Shown: positions 24,772 through 37,745 of the stretch, in pieces
Layout of the letters: every line of letters begins with the position of its first letter
Position numbering within the stretch: the first letter of the stretch is position 1
Origin: Lingula anatina
Taxonomy: Eukaryota > Brachiopoda > Lingulata > Lingulida > Lingulidae
NCBI RefSeq assembly: GCF_001039355.2
Contig: NW_019773670.1
Location: 62,001-126,000, forward strand
Length of the DNA stretch: 64,000 nucleotides
Direction: 5' to 3'
Translations under genes and position numbers: made by a program
Notes under the pieces: generated by a model
Seen by the model: only the letters and a program-made list of their open reading frames with translations
Told to the model about the DNA's origin: nothing
Database searches by the model: none

Positions 24772-26769
24772 TGTTGATTCTCGATTGATTTTCCTAATGT
24801 CAATCCCCGTTTCTTGTTACGAAGACATAACTGCAACATAAACTACGTGCTGAATAGTCCACAACCGATATTCCTCCCTTGCAGCTGTTCTCTACCTTAT
24901 AAAACCCAATCTGCTCAATTTGATAATGTAATTGTAAGGCTTCCCAAAACACCTGCAACAAAAGCGTAAATGTTATAAGAATAGTCTCGGGCATGGTTAT
25001 AAATACAAGTAACTCTGCTAAATCAACACCGCTTCTAATAACAGGTGTTTATAGATAGAATTAGTGAATGGCAAGCACTCAATGCATGATTTTGGTTACG
25101 GGAGCATTTGCAACTATACACAAACCTAAGTCGGCGATGAAGAAAAGCATTTATTTAATATCAAGGCCAAAGCAAACAGCTCAAGAGCGATTTTATTGGA
25201 GTTGATCAAATGCTGCAATCTTTTCGGGTCAGCCGGAATGTAGGATTTGGTTTGCAAATGTCAATCTTATCGGTCCTTGAGTAATTAATGAATTACTTGT
25301 CCGATATTGATCGCCATGGTAGCGAGCTGTCGCAGGTGCTTAGAATAATATCGGTTGAAATGATAAAACTAATGAATGTTTAAGAAGGTTTCGAAAGGTT
25401 AAACTATAACTTGTGTTACGTGTACAAATCCATTGCCAAAGCAATAAAATCTCTCTCTCTCTCTCTCCTTTAAAATGAAAAATAATTAGTACCTAAAGGA
25501 AAATTTACGGATACGTAGAGCTTTCGAAATAATTTCAGATCGACCAATCAGAAATTAATTGGGAGATAGAAATAACACCGCAGTGCGTCGTATAATTTCT
25601 AATAAGCTGCAGGCAGTAACATTTAATCACGTATTTATTGGAAAGTTAAGTGAAACCAATATGTTCCGTGCCCTAGTCTAAGGTACTGCACATTTGCCAC
25701 ACCTCGTCACGTCTGGTTGATTATCGATTGAGAATAAGAAAAATGATTACCGCCACTTTTAGCTAGACTTAGGTCAACCAACCCAATCTACCATTAGATC
25801 GGAAGGATATTGTGCGTTATTATTGTGTAATGTCACGGCGACTTAACTGGTAATAAAGCTAATTTTTCCATGGTATAATTGCTACTTTATTGGGTATTGA
25901 GTTACACAATGGTCAAAAGAATACCAATACGCCACATGCTTTTGCTTTTATTGCCCATTGATCTGAAAAAGGTGGCAAAAATTTGAGAACTTTAATTGCA
26001 CCCTTGCGGATATAATGGCAAAGTGCGATATTATTGTATCAGCCTGCAGCATTGTAAGGTGGATGCTGTCACTCCAAATACCAATTAAGCAAATACCGAC
26101 ATTTCGCTGACATTACGCCCTGGGAGTCACGTCTTGTAACGAAATAGGTCAAAATGTAAGCACGAAATACGCAGATACACTGATTGAGTACTAAAATGTT
26201 ATGAAATACCCATTGATTATCTGATAAAGATTTTTAAAACCATCGATATGAGTCATTCCTTTCTTTAAGCCTTAATAGGGCGTGTAATACAAGAATAAGG
26301 CTTATCTTTTATTTACTATGGGATCTTTTATAATTGTCACTTTTGTTGAAGGCGTCGATTATTTGTTTTTTCAGTAGAGACCGACAAAATTACAATTGAC
26401 AAATCTGAAGAATCAAATCCGATAAGTTACATAGCACCGTGCGTTTCGGATCATAACATTTAATGAGTAAAACAAATGGAGTGGTTCCTGAAAGTTTTTT
26501 TTACCACAATCCGAAGGAAGGGTAAAAAAGTCATTTTTTCCGTCTTTTTTCCACTTTAATTTTGCTGGAACTCTAAGATTGCGGCGTTCACTTTACATAA
26601 TGACTATACCATGTCGACATAATCGTGTACGTTATACTCACTACGAGATTTTGGTATCTATATGACACTCAATCATCATAATCGCAATCTTTTATAATAA
26701 AATAAATAAACTTCAAAACTTATCATTTTTCTGTATGTTGACCCCAGCATGTTGTATATATACTCCTTG

Positions 26770-26885
26770 ATTTCACACAGACACCACCAGTCTACTCTGT
26801 GGGGACTCTTGCTGAGTTCAATCAGCTTAATTGAATGACACGCCTCCCCTGGCGTTGAGTAAAATACATAAAGGCCTGTCAATTG
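26770..26885. mobile_element. Partial family-1 MITE
   Basis: The left half of the palindromic element seen at 10743, 49583 and 54438 is recognisable (CACACAGACACCACCAGTCT, then GTGGGGACTCTTGCTGA and CAATCAGCTTAATTGAATGA). The right half is not present as a match, so this is a truncated copy. Confidence 0.7.
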
Positions 26886-28225
26886 TAACTTAAACTTGGC
26901 GTTTTTATCCGCATACAGGAAAAATCTATCTGTGGCCTATCTGTTCTTGCTTGTGGCCTATCTGCGCAGTTTCATTACTGTTCCGATTTTCAAGAGTGCA
27001 GAGGCAAATATCATTGAAGCAGTCTAAAATTACACCATATTATCTCTATCTGTTACGGAAAAAATATATTTGGTTGATCTTTTTGGAGGGGGGGGGGAGG
27101 ATTGAATGATTGAAACTTAATCATAGACTGGGAAAAACTCTGACGCACAAAAAAATTAAAAAACAACAACAAAGTTTCTACAGGTAAACATCAACAAAAC
27201 AGATGAATATTTCTCTCTACCATTTTCAAAACATCTACCTGAAGGAGCCTTGGGGGGTTCTTACGCATTAACTTTGTCGTTACTTTTCATTCAGAAAAAA
27301 AAAGTTTCGAAAACAAAGAGATCATCACCTTACATTCCGTCCATGCTTTGTGTAGCTTTAAGTCCACTTGAGTAAAAATGATTGCTGAGCCGTGAAACAA
27401 GGGTCTTGTGTTTTTGTGTATTACAAAAAGTAACTCCGTTTAAGTAAACTTCATATTTTGTTATTTTATATAATACGGTTATTAAAATTGGCATTCATCG
27501 CTAACAAGTGGTTTTATGTTCTCGTTTGTTCCCTTGGTTCTTTTTTTTTTTTCAAAGAGAGGTGCACAGGTAAAATATCAGAGAGCACCATTTAGAGTCT
27601 TTTAACCTTACTCTCTATACTACCTTATACTAACTTCTAGGCTCTTTTAACGAATAAAACATTTATCTACTCAAGATTTAACTGTACAAGTTCCAATTTT
27701 TAAAGGACATTTTGTCAATTTTTCAGTAATACATCATCATAAAATTTTCGTTATTTACTATTATTAATATTTTGCTAGTGCAACTTTTTTTAAAATATGA
27801 GATTCCACACATCATTTTCTATACATCATTTACCTTGTCATCACCAAAGGTTGTTGATAACACGACAAAACACTGAAATGCATACTATCCGACAGTCCGC
27901 ATCGTCCTCATCCCACATGACTAATTTTATTTGCTTCTGTCTATTTCCTCAAGGTTTCACGCTTTATCACTAGGATTATATCGTCGCTGAACTCAATCTA
28001 GTGTAGTTGCATGGGCGGGCCGGTGGACGGCATTCCCAGCACTTCAAAGCTACGGCTGCGTGCATAACAGGACTAACTTAGACCTGATAATGTTTGAAAT
28101 TCGCTATGGGCCACTTAGTTGTCGGACTTACAGTGGTTTTAAGAAGTATCTGACGTCACAATCGATCTTTCACGTACCAGTGGCTGAGTTATTTTACTCT
28201 TAAAATAATCCTTGTCGAGCGTTCC

Positions 28226-28230
<5 letters not shown>

Positions 28231-28276
<46 letters not shown>
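28231..28276. repeat. (CA)n microsatellite
   Basis: About 22 CA units. Confidence 0.95.
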
Positions 28277-28279
<3 letters not shown>

Positions 28280-31200
28280 TTTTAGCGTTATACATGACAT
28301 AAGTCTCCGAATCACACCAAATGTTTTAAAAATTATAGGAGCGATGGGGGCGTGGTCGTCTGGTGGAACGTCATCTGAGTTAATTCTGTTTTAAATTAGC
28401 ACGGTTATGAACACGCCATATACAAGTGAACATTAGTATACCCAGACGATAAGTCGGAGTGAAACGATTTTCTGTCGCCTTTCAGCTAAAAATTCAAATA
28501 ATATACACGTCCAATTTCCGTTAAACAAACACTCTAACAATTAACATTATACGCACTTTTTGTTTTCCATCTAAAAATATCAATTTTTGCTGAAGTGTCT
28601 AGCATTGATTTTGCAGCACATAGCTTCGATGAAGGACTGAATGTAAAATGCAAATGTTTGATGTCAATATTGCAACACTGTCATTAAAATTGCACCGCAA
28701 ATAAGGTAAAAGATGACATCGATCGCTGTCTCGTGTCATTTTCTTTAATCACGGTTTTCAACCCGTCATAAAAGAGTACGGCACCTTGATGTTACCCATA
28801 CCATATCGTAATTTTGCTGTGCTTTTACTCGGACATTTAAATGGTGTAATTTTTAAATTTGATACTTGTGCCTACAGTTAGAAGACAGGGAAAGCTGGTA
28901 CCTGTCGCTGGATCTGTTTTCAAATTAAATTAACGAGTTTTATTAAAGGTTCGAAAAGTCCAAGGTGTTTCAAATTAGCGATAACAGGAAGGTTTGTTTA
29001 AACACATAGCGTGTAGTTGTTTTACCGTCTTAGATTCCTTCCTAAATACTTCCAATGTCATAAAATCTAATTAAATATTTAAGAAATGTCGCCGCAGGGT
29101 TTAAATCGACGCAGATGAGTGGAGATATTGTTTGTATTTCTCAGCTTGTTAAATATTTGAAAGTGTATGCAAACTTGCTTCTGTTTAATTTATATTCAAA
29201 TATACTGTCCAAGTATCGAGAGGTTCGCGTGTCTTCAAACTGACCAGAAGAAAGGTCTCCAAGAAAAGAAGAAATAAAACTCATCGTTGCAAATAATTTA
29301 CTTGAAAAAAGTAAAACATGCGTGCACTTTCATAAGTAATATACAGGTATTTGACTCAGTGCTTTTATAGGCATTGGTGTATATTTCATATTTCATTTAC
29401 TAAACATCATAGCAAATGATAAGCTGCTAACCGCACACAAACAATTTCAACACAACTATTATTATATGTCCCATTAGCTCTCAACCAAAAGTTTGGTCCG
29501 AAATCCGTAGAACTTGGAGTCAGCCATCCTAACAACAAAGAGTAATTTGATGGGGGAATGTTGTTCAAAGAATTTTTCAGAATTAAAACACCATGCCTCT
29601 GATTCCATTAAAATACAATAATGCAATATAGTCTGAAGACATGCGGTTAGGTAGTTGAGTTTTCATTATCGCGATCAATGTTTCGCACATTATAGACGAA
29701 AACTAACATATAGAATCTTGAAACGTGATATAATCTTTTGTTTTTTCCATCATGTTTTCGGGTGTTAAATTCGTACGACTTTGAAATCCTAGAAGGTCGG
29801 CAAACGTTGACATCTTTGCCAACAAAGCGGTGCATAAAGTAAAGGCTTTTAAATTAAATCTTATTGAATACCATATGCTATTCTGTTAAATCAACTGTAA
29901 GAAAGCAGCACCAAATCTATGGGTTTAATTTAAGATAATCGTTGCGCGTATCAAAGAGCGTGACATCACAGTGTACAGAGTCGGTGCCGCAAGTTTACAT
30001 AACTTTATCTACCATACTAAAGTCGCGCTTTGCATGTTTGCCTCGAAATATTTATAGCTATTTCCGTAGGGTAAAAATATCACGTTGGCACCTAAAAGAA
30101 AATATTGTCCCAGCTTAAAAAGTTCAGAGGTTTACTTACGCTTTCTTTTGCTCTATGTTGCCCGAGCCGTTGTGGAACTGTGGGTTCGCGATCTCAACGT
30201 ACAGTTAATGATACGTGCCCACATATATCCTTGGGGGTCTTACTTCAACCCGTCAATCAAGACATGCAGCCAAAACTCAATAATCATTAAGTGGAAACAC
30301 GGAAAATAAAGTTTCTTTTAACTTTAAAATTGAAAATATAATCGACAATAGCAAACCCTAAGTCACATGTCGTGCCTTGCTCCTTCCTTCGTGGTCATTA
30401 AATTGTCATTATTATTGTTTGTATTTTGTTTCTATGGTAATACATACCTGAAGAGCTTTTAAAGATGTGACCATTTACAATGCTCCTTAAGAAGGTACGA
30501 ATGACGCAGGGCCGTCCAACCTATCCATTTCCTTTTCAACCCAATAACATCTGCTACCTACACCTCATAACAGACTGGTGTAATCGGAAACGGTTAGAAG
30601 TTATACAGTATAATAAAAATATATAAAATTGCTGAGAGAAATTGGCCTGAAAATGAAAATAGATTTTTTGAAAATTATTATTGATCAAATTTATTTAAAT
30701 ATACCTATGCTATTTCAAGACCGTAAAAATGATATAATAATGGAACCTAAAACCGCCTAACCACTTACCGTTAGAGAGATGGGGTTAAATTCCCCTATAC
30801 AGTCTCGCGTCGTAAGCTTTCAAAGGTGACTGGTTGGCGTTACTATTCTCTTGCTCTGTTTTCCTAATTCGGCTCCTTTTTTAATGCAGACAAATGAATT
30901 GGACTTGGCTTTTATTTGACTCGCTCTGATGATAAACACGGGATTTGGGGGGGGGGGGGGGGATAAAAACAGCCCCCCCCCTTGTTTTGATGTCCAACAT
31001 CGATAAGAGAACCGGGGTATTTTTCATTCTTTGAAAAATTGTATTCACATTTTTTTCCAATTTGAAAACTGGCAAGCATACTCCTACAAACGCGCACACA
31101 CATCATCGTAGAAAAATGCATTCCTTTACTAATTTCGTTTGATGTCGAATTCAAAATACAGCTTTGGGGGCTGGTAATTGTGCTATATGTGTATAGCTGT

Positions 31201-31504
31201 GCTCAAATGTAACAGGTGAGCTGCTGTCACATCCACTCAATTTCTGAAGGTAAAAAAAGATGTCCCTCGTCTGCCTATCCAACAATGAGACGCAGTATTT
31301 TATGTGCGTTTTCCAGTCACATTTGTCAAGATCAGAAGGCAAACAAGTACTTTGCTTCATGTTTTCTTGTATGGCGTAAAATAATAAATAAAACCAAGAA
31401 AAACAGGAGAAAAAAAAGAAAACTAATAGAAAACATACTTGTAAAACAAATCATCTCAGTGAAGACTATAAAATATTTCCCCTTTTCAATATCAAAAGTT
31501 TTTA

Positions 31505-32192
31505 AAACATTGCAAAAAAAGTATGTGAATACTTATCATAAATCTGATGCTGGTGTACTGACATTTTTTCTGCAACACATTAAGCATTCTATGTTGACAA
31601 AAAGGAAACTTTTTATAATACAACCGTATCAGACGCACGCCATACTGTAGGCGTAATGTACTTGATCTTTTTTTCATTCAGTCGGAAAATCCAAACAACA
31701 TCATTTGCATTATTCCTCAGGTTGCGCCAAAAATATTTTTCTGGTGAGAACTTATAAATAACACAGAAAACAGGCAGAATAATCNNNNNNNNNNNNNNNN
31801 NNNNNNNNNNNNNNNNNNNNNNNNNNNNNNNNNNNNNNNNNNNNNNNNNNNNNNNNNNNNNNNNNNNNNNNNNNNNNNNNNNNNNNNNNNNNNNNNNNNN
31901 NNNNNNNNNNNNNNNNNNNNNNNNNNNNNNNNNNNNNNNNNNNNNNNNNNNNNNNNNNNNNNNNNNNNNNNNNNNNNNNNNNNNNNNNNNNNNNNNNNNN
32001 NNNNNNNNNNNNNNNNNNNNNNNNNNNNNNNNNNNNNNNNNNNNNNNNNNNNNNNNNNNNNNNNNNNNNNNNNNNNNNNNNNNNNNNNNNNNNNNNNNNN
32101 NNNNNNNNNNNNNNNNNNNNNNNNNNNNNNNNNNNNNNNNNNNNNNNNNNNNNNNNNNNNNNNNNNNNNNNNNNNNNNNNNNNNNNNNNNNN

Positions 32193-32236
<44 letters not shown>

Positions 32237-32535
32237 AGTATGTGAATATTTATCATAAATCTGATGCTGGTGTACTGACATTTTTTCTGCAACACATTAA
32301 GCATGCTATGTTGACAAAATGGAAACCTTTTATAATACAACCGTTTCAGACACGGCATACGTGCTAATTTTTCGTTGACGTGAAAATTACGTACAGTGTA
32401 GGTGTAATGTACTTGATTTTTTCTTCATTCAGTCGGAAAATCCAAACAACAACAACAACATTTGCATTATTCCTCAGGTTCGGCAAAATATTTTTCTGAT
32501 GAGATCTTATACATAACACAGAAAACAGGCAGAAT
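31505..32535. repeat. Duplicated ~270-bp segment flanking the assembly gap
   Basis: The sequence before the gap (31505-31784, from TATGTGAATACTTATCATAA to GGCAGAATAATC) recurs after it (about 32236-32534, ending GGCAGAATAAGC) with scattered differences. In the related copy at 45290-45564 the segment occurs only once and runs straight on into sequence matching 32536 onward. The gap therefore most likely separates two versions of the same segment and may have no real content. Confidence 0.75.
31785..32192. other. Assembly gap (408 N)
   Basis: A run of 408 undetermined bases is followed directly by 43 A (32193-32235). Its two flanks are near copies of each other (see the entry at 31505). Confidence 0.98.
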
Positions 32536-33143
32536 AAGCATGGAATTAAATTTAGGGGCCTCGTGGTTTCAGTCAATAAGTATGGCCCACATAAAGGTCT
32601 GTGATACTAGGTGCTGTATTAACTATTCGTGAAATGAAGAAATGAAAATATGCTACAACAACATTTCTTCATAACCTATAACTTTTTGAGTTGCAGAGTT
32701 GCAGACGCGCGTTCGATAACCAGCAAATTATATTGAAGGGTAAACAATAGCCAAATGTTTACTTACATTTTAAACTTTGCAAAAAAGTATATTGTATCAC
32801 TGAAATAAATGGCGTATTTAGTATTTCTAATCCGCCATTGGTGAATCGAAAGGTTTCATATATTTTATATTGAATAGAATGCCGACAATTTTTTTTTTCC
32901 ACTCAAAAACCGATACAAAATTACAGCACACAATTTAGATTATCTCACAAGGCACGGCAAATTATTTCCCGGGGAATTATATATTTAAAAAAATAATAAA
33001 AGGAACATCTCTAAAATGAGTTGTTTTTTTTTTAGACCTTAGTCTTTATTGGCAAAGTGCTTTAATCTGAATACACAATTGAACATTAGTTCCTCAAGTT
33101 TAATTCATAAAGTTGTCTTTCCTGAAATCGAAATTTATCGTCC

Positions 33144-36118
33144 TCATTTCGCACTTTTTTCGCACACAAATGATTCTTTGGATTCACATGAAGTATCAAC
33201 CCATCCAAATTTGAATGATTCGTGCATACACAAACAATACTCGGAGGATGTGTGTGTTGGCTCGTTTGGTCCCCACCGTGTGTAGGTAGTTATGGGCTTC
33301 CCAGTAGATTCCCATATCCAGTGGTGATTATTGTTTGGTGACACCTGGTGACCACTGGTCCATGCACAATTAATCTGAAATAAAAAAAAAGGAATACGGG
33401 GCTGCACTTCTCTGATTTGTATGATATATTAAATGATATATTTTATTACTAAAGCTTTTGTTGTTCATTGTAGTTGCATGTACATGTACCAACAATGAAA
33501 TTAAAAAACAGGCAGTACGACCGAATGTTCAATACAAATAACAGTACAAATAAATATCAATGTAAGACGAATTTAGCGACGTACTCTCTGTACCTATTGC
33601 GATGGAGTGATGGCACATTTAAAACAACGTACATTAAAACCTTCGAGCTGCAGGGACAAGTAGTTGTCCTCTTGAAATGATTCTATTGCCACGAGATCTG
33701 CCCCCATGGCTTTACAAATCAATCTCGCCTCAGACGCAGTTTTAGGTATCCAACCAATGTAATAACAGCGGCCATTAAAATTATAATCGAAGAATTTTCC
33801 ACATGCTCTCCTTTTTGTGGTAGACCGTTGAGCCAAGGACTCTGAATACGGAAAAAAATAACACCAACTGTCAAAGTATCATGGTTTTTGTTTTGTTGAG
33901 AATATTTGAAAAATCCATTTCTTAATGGATTGTAATACAGACTTGACATTTAATATGGAATATTTCAGTTTTAAAGGTATATCTAGGTAAAAATGCGTTC
34001 TTTTTTTAAAAAAATCAGATCTCACATAAGATATCTGACTGCAGAAGTATGAGGTCAGGTGTGTCGCTACCAATTAACTGACTACCAAGTCTGTTGCACT
34101 GCTACATTGTGTAATATGCAGTGGTTTAATTGGCTAGTGCTCCTTTGGGCTGGTCAAAGCTTCCCTTTGATGAAGCATGGTTCTGTCAAAAAAGTATCCA
34201 TATGTCGGCAACTACTGTATCGAAGAATTTGAAATTTTGCATGCAAGTGGTCGGTTTTGCAGTGCGTAAAATGAGCTAAGCAGTGTTTTATGAAATTGGT
34301 AAGCTGTGCCAGAATGGCGCGAAAAAGACAGACATTGCCAGACAAATTATTGTGTCAAACGGAATGGTCTGCACAATCTTATAGAGTTATGCCCAGACTG
34401 ATGCACCTACACAGAGACCACGCCCAATGTATCGACATCTTACCACCAGAGTACAGGACTCATTGTCCTTCAGGATATGCTGCTGCAATTAAACCAAAAC
34501 CACCCAGTCCGTTTTGAATGAGGGGCAAATTGTCTCCAAAACGCGTTTTTCAAGGCTCTTAGCAAACACCAAAATGGTTTCAGCAGGTTGGGATATCAGG
34601 CGACCTCTGAGGAAGTCACTGTAAACAGCAAAACAGCGTAGTCTGTTTCTCTAATGAATTGGGGACCATGTCCGTTTGTGGGTAGAACACTGAAACTGCG
34701 TGGCTTTCTTTGTTGAGGTTAGATTTCACCCATACAGCTAAACTGGTCAAAACAGAGTTTACAGACATCTTGAAGAGGCCTACGACAAGGCGTGTGCCAC
34801 ATCTTAAGTGACTAGGGTCATTGACAGCGTCACTATTTGGAGTAGATACCACAGTGGTGCCAAAACACTTATGGAAGTCATCGATGAAAACCTGAACCAG
34901 ATCAAATAAAGGAATACTCTGGGAACCACTTGACCTTCATTTGATCGGGGGCACCTTAGAAACAATTTTAGGTTGCACGATGAGATTACCGATTCACACA
35001 GAGCATGTGGGTAGGTCATTACTCCCCGAATTAACGGACTGCACGTCCTACGACAAAACTGAACCAAATTGGACTAGTTTTAACCGGTGCCTGGAATTTT
35101 ATTCCAGATTAAACTCCAAAAACCAATCCTAAGGAATGCCTTGTCGCTTGAAAGCTCTGGTAGCAGCAAGATGAGGTCCGGCGTAACAGCGACCATTGCT
35201 GTGACTAAACACTGACATGAGGGACCTTTGTGGGGCGTGTAACTCTTTTAAGGACGATAATTCGGAAAATATGGAGATCCAAAATATCGCTTTCAATGGT
35301 TTTTCGTATGACTTAAAATAGGCAATGCATTTTTGTTTACTTCACTGGCGAATTCAGTTAATGAACTGATGTCACAATGACATCGAACAGATTATCAAAA
35401 GTTTTTAAAACATGATTTTAATCCTTATTTTCATTTATCAGTCAGCAAAATAGGAAAAAAACTGATTAAATGTGATTTGGAGAAAATATTCCATATTAAA
35501 ATGTCAAGTCTGTATAAATACCGATGTGTCTTACTTATATCGGATGGATAAAAGTGCATCTAAATTTCGGTTTTAATAACTAATATCCAATTAAAAGGAA
35601 TTTTCTCTTAGTTCAATTTCATGGTCTTTGTGCATTATTAAATAGAAAACTGCCTGTTTCATGCAGATAGCATATGCTGTTCAGTCTTTTTGATTTATGG
35701 AAGCCTTATTTACGTGATTAATGAACCCAACCACCCCTCCCCAAAAAATAATAAAATAAAATAAATTGGAATTATTAGGTCAGTAATTTCAGAAAAGGTT
35801 ACCTCTGTGTCAAAGTGTTAAACATTACCTGTAAATCGTTTCTAAAATGAATATTAAATCTTTTGATAGTTCAAATGTTTAAACACGCCACATAGGTAAA
35901 AAATATTCTCTTATAACATTTTATCATTATTACCATTTAAAATGCTCTTTGCGTATTTTTCAATGCTGAAAATTTTAGATTTCGTGAAAACATACAAACG
36001 TACGTAAGTTAAATCAGAGACTAATTAAAAACTTAATGGACTGTTGTACTGGTTCGTTACCTCCAAAGACAAAACCCATGCCAAACAGTAGCAGGAGAAC
36101 AAGAGGACCACTAGCCAT
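33144..36118 (-). CDS. Secreted C-type lectin-domain protein, copy A (165 aa)
   Basis: Three exons on the minus strand are 36061-36118 (ATG, signal peptide), 33633-33841 and 33144-33374 (TGA). They join in frame to 165 residues. Residues 1-19 (MASGPLVLLLLFGMGFVFG) form a signal peptide and the rest is one long-form CTLD. Cys33/Cys45 fit the extra N-terminal pair. Cys62/Cys160 fit the long-range disulfide, and Cys136 or Cys138 with Cys152 the short one. The WIG position reads WIW (108-110). The calcium/sugar motifs are non-canonical: EPT at 127-129 instead of EPN or QPD, and WVD at 147-149 instead of WND. Sugar binding is therefore uncertain; a protein or other ligand is possible. Intron 1 contains a Tc1/mariner element (33938-35512). 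The paralogue at 42360 shares the structure. A role in innate recognition or mucosal secretion is inference only. Confidence 0.9.
33938..35512 (+). mobile_element. Tc1/mariner element in lectin intron 1, with degenerate transposase
   Basis: The ends are inverted repeats of about 28 bp (left CAGACTTGACATTTAATATG; right end complementary, ...ATGTCAAGTCTG), flanked by TA on both sides (33936-33937 and 35513-35514). The paralogous lectin intron at 43141-43170 has the same flanks with a single TA and no element, an empty site. The 1,575-bp length is typical for the superfamily. Around 34290-34375 on the + strand one frame reads GAKKTDIARQIIVSNGMVC, like the paired-type helix-turn-helix at the start of Tc1 transposases. 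The rest is interrupted by stops and frameshifts, and I see no intact catalytic triad, so this copy should be non-autonomous. Confidence 0.85.
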
Positions 36119-36374
36119 CTCGAGAACAGCACACAAACAGATTTCAACTTCTTCTAAGCGATGCCCGAGTCGAATGAAGAGGCGTCTCTTATGCGTTTCG
36201 TAGTTAAAGCATTCTTAACTATAGGAACAGTCGGTCATCCGGGCACTTTATCTTAGCAACCGGCATTTGGGCTAAAACAATGCGGGCAACATGGCGGACC
36301 GCATTTACTTCTATGTTAAAGTTGACAGACTTTGTCCGAAGATATCATACTTCATTATGAACATCATTATGAAC

Positions 36375-37745
36375 ACCTTACATGATTACTGCATTAAGTG
36401 GAGACTGCAAATTAATAATAAGAAATCAAAAGTTATGCACTTTAGAAGTAAAGGTTCTTGATTGTGTGACATACCAATAAATATAGATAATAGAATAATT
36501 GAGTATGTTAATGAGTATAAATATTTAGGCTTTATATTTGATTGTCATGTAACCTATGAGTCCGGAGATAAATTGTTGTCTGAGTCGGGGGGTAGAGCGC
36601 TTGGATCAGTTATCAGTAAAACTAAAAGTCTCAGAAACATCAAGTTTAAATCATACCAGTACACGGAACTCTTCAATACTTGTGTGCCTCCAGTGTTAAA
36701 TTATTCGTCTAGCGTTTGGGGTTATAAGTTATTTAAAAGCAGTGAAAGTATACTAAATAGAGCCATACGGCATTTTCTAGGTGTTCATAAGTTTGCTCCC
36801 ACACTAGGGCTTAGAGGAGATACGAGTTGCATTCCTATACAAACAAGCGGGTGGCTGCATGAATTATGCTCAGATGCTGGAATAGATTGGTTTTAATTGA
36901 TTCATCAAGACTAACGAAAAGGGTCTTTATCATAGATCATAATAAGTGCATAAATAACTGGTCTAGTGAGATATATGGTATATTACAAAAATTAGACATG
37001 ACAAATAAATTTGAACGTATGGGGTTAGTGGATGTGGATAGATGTGCAGCATGCTTGAGAGATCTAGTGGCGAGTAAATGGGAGAGAGATTTGCCCTAAT
37101 ACAGTAAACTCAGAACTTATATACTATCTAAAAATAAATACAAGGTTGAGAACTATGTAACCCACGAATTTGATAAAATGACTAGATCATTGGTAGCACA
37201 ATTAAGATTTGGTATACTTCCGATTAGAATAGAAACGGGCAGGATTGTGAGAGAAAATGTGGAAGAAAGAGTGTGTGTGTGATGTGTGACTGTGGAAAGA
37301 TAGAGGATGAAAAGCATTATATTTTTGAATGTGCGGCCTACGATAACATAAGAGAAGAGATGTTGACAAAAATAACAGCAACTGATTTAGACTTTTTGAA
37401 CTTACATGTGCCAGAGAAACTTGCAAAATTAATGGAGAAACATATAAAAATATTTAGTTATCATATAAAACGTGCCTATACAGTGTATGATACGGAAAGA
37501 GTTCATTTATAATGAGTAACGTCCTAGTTTGTATATACATTCTACTATTTATTCTTGTATGTAATTAATGTTTTATATTTCCATAGTTGCTATTAGTTGA
37601 ACGTACAGCATTGCTATTTATATGTTTATTTATAAATTATTTATTGTTTCTATGTATTTTCTTGTTCATTAATATATTCGAATAATATAAATGAAACAGT
37701 GACTTATAAGCCCACTGGAACTGGGTGCAAAAAGAAATAAATGTA
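36375..37745 (+). pseudogene. 5'-truncated non-LTR retrotransposon (LINE) with broken reverse-transcriptase C-terminal region
   Basis: Frames on the + strand encode the end of a LINE ORF2: WRLQINNKKSKVMHFRS, then YVNEYKYLGFIFDCHVTYE, the classic region downstream of the RT catalytic core, and then FNTCVPPVLNYSSSVWGY. A later segment (37273-37512) has a zinc-knuckle-like CVMCDCGKIEDEKHYIFEC and the DNIREEM stretch common in these elements. The frame is broken by stops at about 36453, 36894 and 37097 and by a shift near 36870. The catalytic part of RT and the endonuclease are absent, so the copy is dead. AATAAA near 37736 and the CTGTAAATAC tail suggest the 3' end. It lies just upstream of lectin copy A. 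Confidence 0.85.

Larger units (their letters stand above)
24772..30590. other. Long intergenic region without recognisable gene
   Basis: I find no convincing exon in this stretch. It holds a CT microsatellite (about 25449-25467), a partial family-1 MITE (26770-26885), a poly-G run (about 27088-27098), a poly-T run near 27541-27552 and a CA microsatellite (about 28231-28276). Confidence 0.55.

Noticed and set aside
30881-31154. Minus-strand frames with PPPPP near 30.9-31.1 kb (also 44598-44942)
   Set aside because: They are produced by poly-G and CA tracts, and the frame is not preserved between the two near-identical copies.
31613-32358. Two minus-strand frames of more than 200 codons
   Set aside because: Most of their length is the N gap and the adjacent 43-A tract.
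36289-36300. YY1-like motif upstream of lectin A
   Set aside because: It is in the opposite orientation to the gene and not conserved upstream of lectin B, so it is not listed as a promoter feature.
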